64,000 bases of DNA from Hirundichthys speculiger (GCA_018398805.1 JAGFBZ010000907.1:186001-250000); one strand, 5' to 3'; positions 50,841 to 63,222 are shown, counted from the stretch's first letter. The notes: a model not told the origin generated them from the sequence alone. Translations and numbers: made by a program.

Positions 50841-51696
50841 TAGGGTTGGGCACCGAAAAACGATTCCAAGTAGGAATCGGTTCCTAACGTCCGGTTCTGG
50901 AATCGTTTAGAAGATTTTTGAATTTCGATTCCTTTTTTCGGTTCCTAATTGTCCGCGCTATTTTTTTTTTTGTTTTGATTTACTGCACTAGTTTGTTGAT
51001 GTTACTCCGCCCAGCGTACTCAACTCCGCGCTAGCTACTTCACTCGCCACAACATGGATCCCAAGAGACGCCGCACTGGAGTTTGGCTGCATTTCAGTCC
51101 GGGAAATGACGGCTACCTGGTGCAGTGCAACATCTGCGGGAAGCGTGTTACTGCTAAAGGAGGATGCACGACTAATATGGCAAAACACCTTCACCTGCAT
51201 GGCATCAGAAAAAAAAATGAGTGTACCGTATTTAACTGAACTTTCGGTAAGCACCGCCCCCTTCCTAGTTACTGTTGCTAGGTCGGACAAACTTTCTGCT
51301 CCTGCGTTAAGGACTGTGTTAATTCGCTATTTTTCTGATGTGTATCCTCAGTGTAAATATACTATAAAAAGGCCATGGTGAAATATTGCTGCTGGGGACC
51401 TGCAACAGTGACTCGAGGTGTCCAGAACGTTTGGAGGGGACATTTTCATTCCCTTTCCCAAGCCGAACAAACAACGTGACACCCCATTCACGTTGGCTGC
51501 GAGGGGTAAAATGACAGTGGAGCAAACACACAAGTGCCACAGAAAAGTAAAAGTTTTTTTTAATGAAAAAATTCTACTGTTATATAAGTCGCGATCTGTT
51601 GACCTACACATCAAAGAATCGGAATCGAGAATCGTTTTGAACAGGAATCGAAACAGAGAATCGGAATCGTTAAAATCCAAACGATGCCCAACCCTA
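50841..51696 (+). mobile_element. hAT element with BED zinc finger ORF, 856 bp
   Basis: Inverted ends TAGGGTTGGGCACCGA and ACGATGCCCAACCCTA, with inner GGAATCG words. The flanks GGAGCGAG (50,833-50,840) and GGACCGAG (51,697-51,704) match at seven of eight. The frame 51,054-51,239 codes 61 residues starting MDPKRRRTGVWLHFSPGNDG, with CNICGKRV and a His pair in MAKHLHLHG. That is one whole BED finger without any transposase catalytic domain. It is a domesticated-looking but most likely inert internal-deletion copy. Confidence 0.85.
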
Positions 51697-51704
51697 GGAC
51701 CGAG

Positions 51705-54496
51705 CGTGTAAATGTGTCAATGGTTTCCAAAACTGCAGCCATAAACGTTAATATCAGCTTCTCTTCATATTTTAAGTCTCACACCTGCAGATGTCAATAG
51801 GGCGTAATAGTGCAAGAATCCAGCAAGTCCAAACACGCGCCGCGTTCACCTCAGCTCGTCTTATCTAACCCCCTCTAACCCTCCTGCAACAGGGAAGTCC
51901 CAGGTGCCTTTGCATGCTTAAAATTATCAGCTCTGGCTGATCCGATAAGTTACAAAGCCCTGAATGCACTCCTCAGATAAGAGCTGCACGCCACAAAGAC
52001 CAGCATTAATTTTCAAGTATTGAATTAATCAGAGAAGAGCGCAATAAAAAGCCCAGCACACACGGAGCATGGGAATTTGGATCCGCTACTAAGTCCCTCG
52101 TGGGTTTTTGTCCTTGACTTCCAGCTGGCTTCATGTTCTTGCCTCTGTTAAACCAATAGGACGCCCAGAAATAGTCCCGGCTTTATGCGGCAACTGTAAA
52201 CTGAGAAAGTCTTCCACTATTTTCCATTTCCATCCATCCGTTTCCCTCAGTGCTGCACAGCATGATGGAGTGTTGTTTTCTCTCTCTCTCTCTCTCTCTC
52301 TCCCCCTCTCTTCCATCCACAGTGGAAAAAGGAGTGCGGCGCGACACGGCCGAACTGCTGATTGTACTTTCGGAAGATTTAAGCAAATCTACTCCTGCTT
52401 GCATCAAAGCGGAGCTCGGTTTTCCGTACTTGTCGTCGGCTGTAACGTGATTATCTGCGGTCCGCGGGGGTTGAATGTGTGGAAGCTTGTGTCTTGTCAT
52501 TAGTGCTGTAAATGACAAGGATGCATGGGGAGACAGGGAGAGAGCCAGGGAGGGGAGGGGGGGGGCTGGTGATGACGGCGGGAGTGGAGAGGATTAGCTG
52601 GAGATTTGAGCCATACCAGAGCTTTACTGCACGCCACAATAGCATGTGTGGTGATTGTGCCAAAGGCTTGGCGTCCAGGGCCTGACTCCCCCCCCCCTCT
52701 GTGTGGACTGATGTGCGCGGAGGCCGCGGCTCTCCCTCCTTCTTGTGGCGTGTTAGATGTCTTTGTTTTCCCGGGCGAAGGCCAATTAAAAAAGGAGTAA
52801 GGAAGAGGGAAACATTACCGCAGCACTGCCCATGTATGACCTCTCCCTACACCACTGCCCTCATATTTTTTTTTCCTTTTTGTTTTTGTTTTTTTATGCT
52901 CTTCTGGCAACGCTCAGTGTCATGCGCAGGTCTGAAAACCGGCAGCGCTCCGGAATTTACATCCCTGCTAATTTTAGCAACGGGTTCCTGACCAGAAAAC
53001 ACATCCTCCAATTTCTGTCTATATTGGTCTCCCTGACTCTTTCCGTGGCCGTTTCTCTCACCAGCTCGCCAGACGGGGCTTGTGCAGATTACCCTGTTAG
53101 CTAAGTCCCCTCGGAAGCCCCTTCATTTTCCAGTTCTCACAGCATTCCCAACCAGAGGATCTTATTCAGCAAATGCTGCTAAAGCTCCTCTTCAGGTTTA
53201 ATCCATGCAAAAACAAACTAAGCCGGTGGAACGAGGCTCCACGATGAACTTATTTAATAAGATAACAAAGGAGAAAATAATCGCTGCCAGCATCGAGCGC
53301 TTCCCCGACGGTGCTGCAGAGAGCTGTTTGATGTCACCACAGATGACACGGGGGGAGCGGAGAGCCGTAACACTAGCCACTGTTGACATAAGCCTTGTCT
53401 CTCAGCGGGCTCTTTGTATATTTTGAAACGTCGGCCTAATTCACTCCACATTTTTCTTAATAGCACTGCTGATGTCACCCTGAAGCATTTCAGTTCTCAC
53501 ATCTTTGGTGCCGCGTCTTCGACGTGCTTTTATGGTCATTGCAGTTTTATGCTGCAGAAGCCTGGTTCAGTCATGCTTTTTCTCTGGTTAATAGCCCCAA
53601 AGTCTGAGTGAGAACATCTGGAGTGAAGGCAACAGCAGAAGACCACTTTTTTTTTTGGAGTACATTAAGTTAGGGAAAAAAAAGGCCCTCTTTATTTGTC
53701 AGGATACCTATGATGTATAAGGTCATTACCAAACCAGTTGTTAAGTGGTGTGTTAAGACATTTAAAGCTACTGTATGTAGAAATACTAATCCTGACCACA
53801 AGGGGCGCAAAAATCACCTGTGTCGACACACGAGCCACTGACAGTACTGTACAGTCCAGCATGTTGAGTGTTTTACACAAAGGCCTGATACATGAATGTC
53901 CTTGTGACATGTGGTCAGAAGTGGTACTGCTACATACACTGGCTTTAAACTCAGTTTTGGGTTGAATGTTGTATCAAGAGACCATTTGCTCATTTTGGGT
54001 TTCATACTGCAAACATGTCTTTAAAAACTTGGGGCAGGGACATGTTTACCCACCTCGTAAGTCCTTTATCTTTTGAGTTTATTAGACAGTCTGCTGCAGG
54101 TGTGTGGACAAAACCCTTCCTCATTCTTGATGGATATATTGTTTTTTTTTTTCATCTTGATGTGAGTGTGTTCCAGCAGCTGTTTTTTTTTTTATATTTG
54201 TGTGTCCATTATTTTTGTACGACACAAATCTTCCACTTCTGTTTTTCCCCAGACCCGGTTTGTTTAAATGTATTGATTACATCAAATTCCATCATAGATC
54301 ATATACTTTAATAGCCTAAGCACTAAATTTCTCATTTAAAACCTTTATTTTAATTTAAATCCACACTGTGTAACAATACCAGTTGAGTCCACATGGGGGC
54401 AGCACATCATACGAAGGTTTACTCAACAAAAAAGTTAACGTGAAAATCTTACTGCAGCTTTAAAAATCATGGTGAGAATAGAATGGAACACCTTTA
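51705..54496. other. Intergenic, no gene recognised
   Basis: A TC microsatellite lies at about 52,279-52,302. Segments near 53,755-53,830 (TACTGTATGTAGAAATACTA) look repeat-derived but could not be named. No exon is supported. Confidence 0.5.
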
Positions 54497-54560
54497 ATGT
54501 CAGTTGCACAATGTAATTGTATAATTGCGTAATTGCACAATGTAATTGCGCAACTGACAT
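54497..54560. repeat. Imperfect 64-bp palindrome
   Basis: The ends ATGTCAGTTGC and GCAACTGACAT are exact inverted repeats. The inner part pairs partly through repeated TGTAATTG and ATTGCACAATG words. It could be a very short MITE or a hairpin-forming spacer; no coding or RNA family is recognised. Confidence 0.6.
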
Positions 54561-55773
54561 GCTAGATGCATGACCCGACAACCAAAACGGCAGCACCACA
54601 TTACATAAGAGAATCATGAGATACAGGGCCTCATATAGGCCTAAAACCCTTCAGTAATGAAAACTATCTGGCTTTAATTCAATTTAAACCATATCGCATG
54701 TTTTGAGGAGACAGAGGTTAAATTAGAGAAATATATTTTAAAGCCACAAGAAAAATGAGCATGTGAATGTGACTGTGTGCAGGATTTCACAGCCTCTTTA
54801 TTTTATGCCTCATGGATTTTTACCAGAGTGCATGTTTTCAACCACATGTGTGGAAACTGATCCATGAGTTCCTGAAGGGATTCCTGAAGCCTGATTAGAG
54901 TTTTAACCTGCTATTGTTTTAATCAACTGGAGCCTGAAGAATCCACATTTGATGAAAGAGGATGTCGTGCAGCATCGGGAGAGACGGTTTGCGTGACAGC
55001 CACCTGAAACATGCCTGAGAAACATGCGGTTTAACCCAGTATGACCTGTTGCAACATATACATGTTTTCAACCTTCTGAGACTAGAGTGCAACATATGCT
55101 GCATAAACCTTTTCAGGATGCAATATTATAACTTTTTTTTTTTTTTTAATACTGCTAAGCATGAAGGTAAAGTCTGGTATTGAAGAAAACTGTCATGGTG
55201 AAACATGATGTAGGAAATAATAAACTAATTTAAATGAGTCTATTATAAATAGACAAATTTACCATGTCACTATAAATATGACTTTTTTTAAATTTAACAG
55301 TTTATTGACCTTTAAACAAAATCCAAAAGGAAAAAAACATTTAAATATTTGATATATTCATATGAATTAAATAGATTTTGATACATGTGGTATCTATAGG
55401 AGTCTCATGACTTGTTTTTTTTTTTCTTTTTTTTTCAAATCGAATAAAACAATGGTCTAGGGAAATTTTGGTTAAAGATGTACCAGATCATTTGGCATCA
55501 TTGGGTTACATTTTTATTTTTTTTTTATGCAAAGTTTCTTCAGAGGCTTTGAAACAGAACATTTCAGTGAACCTCTACATTTTCAAGAAAACCTTCAGGC
55601 TTTAGAAAGCATTTTCCTACAAGGCCGTAGTCCTGAATGGGTTAAACACACTTATGCCAAAGCTTTCCACCGCTGGCCAAGAAGAACCAGAGTCATTGTT
55701 CAAACAACATATTTTGCCTAAAAAAAGCCAATTGGAAACTAATGGCTGTTTTTTTCTTTCTCCTCCACCCTCG
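54561..55773. other. Intergenic, AT-rich, no gene recognised
   Basis: Contains T-runs near 55,133-55,147 and 55,417-55,435. The frame 55,527-55,721 has no domain. Nothing else can be supported. Confidence 0.5.
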
Positions 55774-55880
55774 GGGCGTAGCAACCTTTGAGGTTGTTGT
55801 TATGAAAAAAAAAAAAAAAATCATTCCTAAAAGTGAAGAAAAGATATTTTGGTTCTCCTGCATCAAAACAGAAAAGAAAA
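55774..55880 (+). repeat. Unknown repeat, copy A of a pair
   Basis: Shares an ordered set of words with 57,505-57,600: GGGGCGTAGCA, TGAGGTTG, an A-run, then GAAAAGATATTTTGGTTCTC, CTGCATCAAAACAGAAAA. The similarity is high over about 90 bp, same orientation, about 1.73 kb apart. Confidence 0.7.
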
Positions 55881-56177
55881 ACGCTGGGCAAGAATCCTGA
55901 CATATGCAAAGACTTTTAAAGTCTCCCAACATGAACAGAGCTGGAAAAAGTGAACAGGATCTGAAGACCAGCGAGCACAGACAAAATTAAGCTGTCATGT
56001 TGGACACATTATTCTCAATAAGAGGTAATTCTACTTCCTTCCTCTGCTATATCCCTTAATAGACGAATATGTCAATGAGCCAATCAACAATCATCAACAA
56101 TCAGCCAATCGTCATCTATGTCAGCAAAACTGACTCAAGCATTTCTGAGTTTGAGTTTCTCAACCATCGCACTTAAG

Positions 56178-56633
56178 TGTGTTTCCACTAGCCGTAGTTC
56201 TGGGGAAGCTTTCCAGGGCCAGATCGTTGAGACGTGTCTCCATTACCAGGAACGGCCTCGATAAAAAGTCTTTCAGGAACCTTAACGTTCCTGTTGTAGG
56301 ACAGGTACTTAAAACAGACCCGGTAATCTTACGGACGGGCGTGATGGTGGTTTTGACTCACTGATTGGGTCTGCTGAGGGCAGCAGATGACGTCATTCAG
56401 CTGCCTTAACGTTCACTTCGCGTAGGAGTCGTCTTTTGGCATTCAACGCCACCACCATGAATTATGCAAATGACAAACAGCGACTAACTACCACCATGTG
56501 GTTCAGAACGGTAGTTTACATCAAACCAGCTCTGTCACCATCAGTGGAGACGCGACAGCTGAAAGGACTGAGGAGGAGGTCGGCCCTGTTAAAATTCCAG
56601 CCTCCTAGTTTTACCCCTGCTAGTGGAAACGCA
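56178..56633. mobile_element. Non-autonomous DNA transposon (MITE), about 456 bp
   Basis: Inverted ends TGTGTTTCCACTAGC and GCTAGTGGAAACGCA. The interior contains ACGTTCCTG/CAGGAACG-type inverted words. No clear target duplication and no open frame with a domain. The superfamily is not assigned. Confidence 0.65.
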
Positions 56634-57504
56634 TCTTTTGTTGCTTTTCCATGTGGTGCAGATCTACACATTAAAGTCGTTTCCACACACGCTGCAGCCT
56701 GTTAGTTTCTAATAGACCAGACTTCTTGCAGACTCTATCCTGCTCGCTCTTCAGTCTTAAGTCGGGGAAAATCTGCAAATGAGCCCTTGTGCAAATAGAG
56801 CTTATACAGATGTTTCCTTGAACATCATTAACGTTGTAAAGTTCACTTCTGACTTTCAACTTCATGGGTGGTATGTCCTGTATAGCTCCATATGTGACTT
56901 ATTTTATAATATCTTCCTTTTTTTCTATTTAAAAGGGGAATTAGGGGGAATTCAGCCCCAGAAATTGTTATAACATCTGCCTCTCTCACACCCTGTCAAT
57001 ATGCACTTATCTAAAGAAAGAACTAAAAAAAAAAAAAGCCCTGCATCATTTATTTATCTCCCTTACCCGGCAGGATGTGTTTTTCTCTGCAGTTTAATGG
57101 CTCTTTTCTTCTGCACAGCTATTCTTTGTCTCATTGCACCCCCTCTCTTAATTTCCGCCTGTCTGCCTATGTTTTGGAGGCCATTAATCGTGCCCTGCAC
57201 AACATGCACCCCAGCAGATAATTGCAGTCATTAAACCAATTAGGGAGCACATGGAGGGGAGGCCCTGAGGCCTCCAACTCCTGTTCTTCTCTAACAGGAC
57301 AGCCGAGGTGGTCCGCTTAAACTCTGGCAAAGCCTTCAAAGAAGAAGGGAGTGAATTACTTCAGCCCAGCTTTGGATTAATGCAATTTCCTGTTGGTGTA
57401 GCCTTGAGAGACCTTGCCAGCGTCGCTGCAGGCCAAGTAACCAGAGCCGTTAGGCAGCAAAAATCCTCCTCGTTTTCAGATCTTTTTTTTTTTTTTTTTT
57501 CCGG

Positions 57505-57600
57505 GGCGTAGCAGCCACTGAGGTTGGTGTCATCAAAAAATTCCCTCCTCAAAGCTGAGAAAGATATTTTGGTTCTCCTGCGTCAAAACAGAAAAAGAGA
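57505..57600 (+). repeat. Unknown repeat, copy B of a pair
   Basis: Partner of 55,774-55,880. Preceded by a T-run (57,482-57,500), then GGGGCGTAGCAGCCACTGAG, and ending GATATTTTGGTTCTCCTGCG and CAAAACAGAAAAAG. A frame from 57,524 reads KDILVLLRQNRKRDPKWQ through it. In copy A the comparable frame gives a similar KDILVLLHQNRK string, so the peptide follows from the DNA similarity. Confidence 0.7.
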
Positions 57601-58789
57601 TCCGAAGTGGCAGGAAAGGGAGGGAAGGGTGGTCAATCTGCAGACAGCGGTTTTCAACGTGCCCAGTCTATCATGTGATGCTAGAACTAATATTATGGTT
57701 TCATTGTGCTTGACACAGTGGGAGTTCTGGCAGAACGAGACCATAACAGACTTTACATGCAACTGTGATCACTTAGTTATTTAGACGAATGGAAGTGAGA
57801 CTTCCCGTCAACGGCCACATGTGCAGGCGAGCCACAAAACGTCCCTCGCACTTTCCTCAGAAAATCATTTCGGACGACAAACTGTCCTCTGTTTTCTCAG
57901 TGCGATATCTGCCAGCATTTTTCATGGTGTGCCTGGCGCGTATGTTCCTCTGACCTCTGCAGAGAAAGCAGTCAGTGGAAGCCAGCAGAGAACAAGGAGC
58001 TCCATACAAGAGCTCTCCGCTGACTTATGAATGACACGTAAAAATGAAATGTAGATCTTGTCACGACTCCAGAATACACAAAGAAAAAAGAAATAATGAA
58101 ATCCCTCACGCCGACAATTAGATCATGGCAAATGGGCCAAACGGGTCCCAGAGAGCACTTTCAGCCATTAAATAAAGTGGATCAGAGAACCTTAATGTGA
58201 AATGAAATATGAGGAAAGCAGGAACGCAGCTGTTAACATGGGAAGGTAGCTGCCTTTTCTTTCTCCGCTATTCAAAAAGCTAATCTCATCAACAAACAGT
58301 AAAATAAAAATGACATCCGGAGGTTTTGTGGCTATCAAATCTATATCCAAAAGTAAATACTTTCCCAGCAATTACCCTAAGTGCAGCTTTCTACTTGCCT
58401 TGATATAGAAATACAATATTTGCTGTTGAGACATTTCCAAATGTCTCAAAAAATCAAGTGTACCTCTAAACTTTCCATTTAGTTATATGGTTTTTTTTTT
58501 TAACATCACCAATTTCACAATAAAGTATTCTCAAGTTCAATCAAGGTCCAAAACAATTCCTCTACAGTTTGGTCCAATTCAAACTAATTCATTTTAAGTC
58601 AAAAACACTTTTTTGATTCAATTCTACAAAGCATAATTTAATTGGAGCAGTTTCAATGTTCTCACCGTGCTCACGCGGGTTTTCCCCGGACGCTCCGGCT
58701 TCCTCCTGCAGCACAGAAACATGTGTTAACAGGTTCATTTGTGATTCTAAATTGCTCATAGGAGTGAGTGTGTGTGTGATTGGTTTTCT
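57601..58789. other. Intergenic, no gene recognised
   Basis: AT-rich sequence without a supported exon, RNA gene or named repeat. Confidence 0.5.
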
Positions 58790-58900
58790 ACATGTGGCCC
58801 TGGGATGGACTGGTGGACCGAAGAGAGCTGGGATAGGCTCCAGCAGATCCCCGTGACCCTAAATAGGATTAAACGGGTATGGACAATGGATGGATGGATG
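58790..58900 (+). mobile_element. LINE 3' tail with ATGG repeats
   Basis: Contains GGGATGGACTGGTGGACC, GCTGGGATAGGCTCCAGCAG and GACCCTAAATAGGATTAAAC, ending in ATGGATGGATGG. This is the usual 3' end of a common teleost non-LTR retrotransposon. The element is cut on the left; the exact family is uncertain. Confidence 0.65.
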
Positions 58901-59337
58901 GGATCCAACAGTTTTATTCAGTCCCGTCTGGAGCACGTAGATGACGGCAGGCAACAGGAAGAGCTTTCTTTTAAACAGGAAGAGACCTCCAGCTGAATCA
59001 GGCTCATGAAGGGCGGCCATCTGCCTCAACCGGCTGGGGATTGAGGGGACAGGACAGAGACGTCAATAAACACCAGGATACAAGGCTGGGGATTGTCCAG
59101 GAGTCTAAGCATATGGCAGCATAACTAAAGAGCTGGATCAGAATCACCCAGACCAGCTTCTAACTTTGTGATTTATCAAAAATGAAAGTTTCAAACCTAA
59201 TCTTTTAGTTTGAAAGAAGCGTTTGTCACGTTAGCTGTACTGTTATTGACATGGTGTTCCTTTATACCTATGGAGTCAGAGCGTACATCCTGCCAATCCA
59301 GATGCAACATTCAGGTTAACAAATCAGGACCCATTAC

Positions 59338-60044
59338 CACAGATCCACCTGAATCCAGAGACCCGCCTGAATCCAGGGACTCACCTGAATCAAAGGACCC
59401 GTCTGAATCCAGGGACCTGCTGGAATCAACGGACTTGTCCGAATCCAGAGACCCGCCTGAATCAAAGGACCCGCTTGAACCCAGGGACCCGCCCAAATCC
59501 AGGGACCCGCCCGAATTCAGGGACCAGCCTGAATCCACGGACCGCCTGAATCCAGAGACCCGCCTTAATCAAAGGACCCATCTGAATCCAGGGACCCGCT
59601 TGAATCAAAGGACTCATCCGAATCCAGAGACCCGCCTGAATCAAAGGATCTGCCTGAATCCAGAGACCCGCCTGAATCCAGGGACTCACCTGAATCAAAG
59701 GACCCATCTGAACCCAGGGACCCGCCCAAATCCAGGGACCCGCCCGAATTCAGGGACCAGCCTGAATCCACGGACCCGTCTGAATCCAGGGACCCGCTTT
59801 AATCAAAGGACCCGTCTGAATCCAGGGACCCGCTTGAATCAAAGGACTCGTCCGAATCCAGAGACCCGCCTGAATCAAAGGACCCGCCTGAATCAAGGGA
59901 CCCGCCCGAATCCAGGGACCCGCCCGAATCCACGGACCCGCCTGAATCCACGGACCTGCCTGAATCCGGAGACCCGCCTGAATCAAAACACTCGTCCGAG
60001 TCCCGCCCGAATTAAAGGACCCACTTGAATCCAGAGACCCGCCT
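59338..60044 (+). repeat. 18-bp minisatellite with higher-order structure
   Basis: About 39 units of roughly GACCCGCCTGAATCCAGG. An 18-bp period keeps every frame open, so long frames run on both strands, coding DPPESR-like hexapeptides on plus and GSLDSG-like on minus. A block containing GCCCAAATCCAGGGACC and GAATTCAGGGACCAGCC recurs 233 bp apart (59,491 and 59,724), that is 13 units minus one base. The plus frame at 59,210-60,028 opens with a hydrophobic MKEAFVTLAVLLLTWCSFIP segment before the array. It changes register at the single-base deletion near 59,542, so a real protein is unlikely. Confidence 0.9.
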
Positions 60045-63040
60045 GGGTGCACCGGTACACAGCTTAGGGACACACTGCATGTAAACGTGCAGAAGAGACT
60101 TGCAGTTCCACCGTGTTTCCTCGTGCACTTTTGTTTGCTTCCTCTGAACTGTCATTTGATAAGATGGACGCACATCACAAAAAACCAAAAGTAAACTTTG
60201 TTCCACACAAAAGCTGAATCTCGGATGCACCGTAGACATCGGAGAGGATGGATGATACTCACTCTGATCTACGGACTTGTGGCAAAGATTTGGTCGAGAC
60301 TGGAGACACATTGGTCTACCAAACCTGAACCAGCAGCATGACAACTGCACATCTTCACAATCCGCACAAACATGAAGTGCGGAAATCATGAAGTAACTTT
60401 AGAGTCAAAGATTTCATGATGAAAAACATTTGATCCAGATAGATCTGCAGCATTTATCAATAGTCTTAGAGATAAAACCGCATCATTACATTCGTTTTGT
60501 AATAAATATACAGGATGTTAGCTATAAACTTCAAATGTGTTTATTTGTAGTTAGAGACGACAAACTCCTGTTTCACTGGCAGAATTTCTGCATTTGTTCC
60601 ACAGTTGAGGGATCCAAAGCCTCCAAGTCTAAGTATTAGTTCTCCCAAAAGGACACAAATCTGTTGTAGGACATTATTATCCCCAGGCCAAACTGGAAGC
60701 TGGTTCCACAAGAGATCAGCCTGATAACTGAAACTCTACTGGAAACTGTATTCAGCACAGTCTAAGAGCCAAGTGCTCTGTTGGGACAGTGTGGAGTTAT
60801 GAGGTCTTAAGATTCAATGGTGCTTGGTTTTTAAGAGCTTTATAAGTATAAGGAGAACAATTGTAAATCCAGAATCCTGTCCTGGATTTAAGAGTTAGCC
60901 AAGGAAAATAATACAATGTCTCCTGCTAGTTTTTGTCATGAGCCTTTTTGATCAGCGCGAATCTTTTCAGAGGCCCAGAAGTAACAAATGCTTGGTCTAT
61001 TTTTTTTTTGTTGTTGCTTTTTTTCCCCCAGTCTGAGACAGGATGTTCCCAATTTTGGCAATCTTATAGTAGGTGAAAAAAGCCAGTCCTGGAAACTTCT
61101 TTGATGTGTGAGTTTAAATGACATCTTCCTGGTCAGAAATAACTCCAACGGTTCGTCACAGCCGTCTGGAGGCCAAAGTCATGCCACCCAGAGTAACCAC
61201 ACGGTTAGAGAGTGTTGTTTTCAGCCGTTTAGCTCCAAAGATGATAACTTCAAATTGGTCTGAATTTAGAAGAGAAAAAAACATACTCAAAGAGGTATTG
61301 TCGTTAAGACACACTTGTAGTCATGGATGAGCATCAGCGACACAGAAATGGACCAGTTTTTAGCGACTTAAGGTTTGTTATCAAGACATTGAATTCAACA
61401 GGATGCTGATTATTTAATGGAATTAAATTCAGTCTCTTCCACAGATATTATATTACACTATGGTATGACTGCACTGTGTATCATAAAGTTCAGTGCGAAT
61501 TATTAATAAAGCCGGAAAAGGGATTTAAAATTCAACCTTTGTGAGGTTTTGTGATGGTATGTTTGGAGCACTGCATCTTAGGGTGTTTAGTGATCAATAA
61601 AACAACAAGCATCCACAAGACACAGCAGTCTGAATATCGAGACCGCTTCCCAGAAGCTGAAGTCGAAACAATTTACACTTTATTTGCAAATCGGAGCACA
61701 CAAACGTAAACTGGATCCATTCTGAATTGGTAACTGGTATCAGTTACAAATTCTCTTCAAAACCATAAAAGCTAAGCTTTGTACCTAATCTACAGATGAG
61801 AAAGATGCAATTTTCTTGGTTGACTTGTTGATCTCCTCAGATCTCCATTATCACTTGGAAGTTTCAAAATAATTCACCTTCAGTCCACTGCCGTCTACGT
61901 ATGGGAAATGGAATTCTGGCAATTCTTTGTGACGTTTGGCATAACGAAGCACGTCTGAGCTGATTGTTCAGCAGTGTTTTTTTTTTTTAATGAGCTAATG
62001 GCTCACTGGATTGTGCGTGTAGTTTTTAGGCCACAGCATTCAACTGCTTTCAGCAAACTGAGGTTTTGGACATAATAGAGCATTTAACAGCTAAAGAGGT
62101 GGAAATTTTGCCTCAGGACTTGGCAGAGACCAGAAAGAAAGACGGATGAGGGCTTATATTGCCTCCCGTTAGTCAAGTAGCTCGAACCACAACTCCAAAT
62201 GAATGACAGGATGATGTCAAATGCTTGATTTGCAATTCAAATCCAGTAGCTAAGAAAGTTGTCTAAAAGGTGATGAAGTCAAATTCACCGTTTCTGTTTC
62301 CGCTGCCTCCATGTTGCCAAAAAACAGGAACTAAAGAAAAAAAAAAATTATGCCCTAACAACATGACCTGTCAAGACAGGAAGAGCACATGTGGAGTCAA
62401 TCCTGTTGATGGTGACTCAGTTCCATCAAATGCCAAATTGCCCTTTTCGAGAGAGCCAGCAGGAAAAAAAACAAGACCCTTGAATCTCTTCACCTGGGGT
62501 CCATTTCAGAAGGGTAGCTATGTAGAAACTCTGAGTGTGTCAAGCCTGAACTCAAGGAGACGCTCAGTTTTCTGTTTCACAATGCGACGTTACCAAACCC
62601 TGAGAAAGAGGGCTCACTTAAGCATATTATCAGAAACATACTTGGAGTCTGTCACCGTGGTATCTGACTCCGTGCACTCAGCCTGGTCGAGAGCAGGCCT
62701 GGAGTTTCTCTGAATCCTCCTCTTCAAAAAGCTGAAACGGGTTCAATTTCAACAGACCGTTGATCACACTTAACAGGCACGTTGAAGAATCTGAATGACG
62801 ACAAGTTGCACTTGCTTCTGGAAAATACATTGAGGACTTGATACGGTTGATATGTGTGATATGTTTTCTTTTTAAAGAGGTTAGGTCTAACATGTCTGCA
62901 CAATTACCCAACTTATATATATGATGTTACTTCTTCTGTGCACAAATATTTCCTATTGCGCGTCTGCATTTTACACAAAGTACTTTGCATGACAAACACC
63001 CCCCCCCCCTTTCTTTTTTTTTTCTTTTTTTGTAAGCAGG
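60045..63040. other. Intergenic, no gene recognised
   Basis: Mixed sequence without supported exons. The frame at 62,270-62,713 (147 codons) has ordinary composition but no domain and no clear splice sites. An 11-C run and a long pyrimidine tract (62,999-63,032) precede the candidate exon. Confidence 0.5.
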
Positions 63041-63096
63041 ATTTCACCTGCTTCTAAACGTTCACTCACCAACTGTCTTTTCCGTCACCGCCGCAG

Positions 63097-63222
63097 TCGT
63101 GCTACGTTTCTGCAGGAAGCCACGTGACCGCAACAAACGCTCGAATTCAACGAAGAAGAGTGGGGAGTCGCCTAGCGTTGCCATGGTGAATCACGGTAAC
63201 GGAGCTCCAGTGTCTTGTAAAG
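63097..63222 (+). CDS. Candidate exon of an unidentified gene
   Basis: An open, CpG-rich segment bounded by a good acceptor (TTTTCCGTCACCGCCGCAG) and a usable donor (GTAAAG|GTATAA). In the frame set by these sites it reads VLRFCRKPRDRNKRSNSTKK, then SGESPSVAMVNHGNGAPVSC and K. A stronger acceptor (a pyrimidine tract, then TTTTTTGTAAGCAG at about 63,041) would extend it in the same frame by a hydrophobic stretch with VFSVTAAVVLRF. That would look like the end of a membrane helix followed by a basic tail. Alternatively GTTGCCATGG at 63,179-63,188 is an ideal start context and this is a first coding exon. I do not recognise the protein. Confidence 0.4.

Noticed and set aside
59210..60028. A 272-codon secreted repeat protein
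   Set aside because: The 18-bp period opens every frame on both strands, and the repeat register changes at a one-base deletion. Kept only as a low-probability finding.
63097..63222. Naming the orphan exon after a gene known to lie beside EPHA2 in mammals, such as ARHGEF19 or FAM131C
   Set aside because: The residues do not match anything I recall from those proteins, and position alone is not enough.
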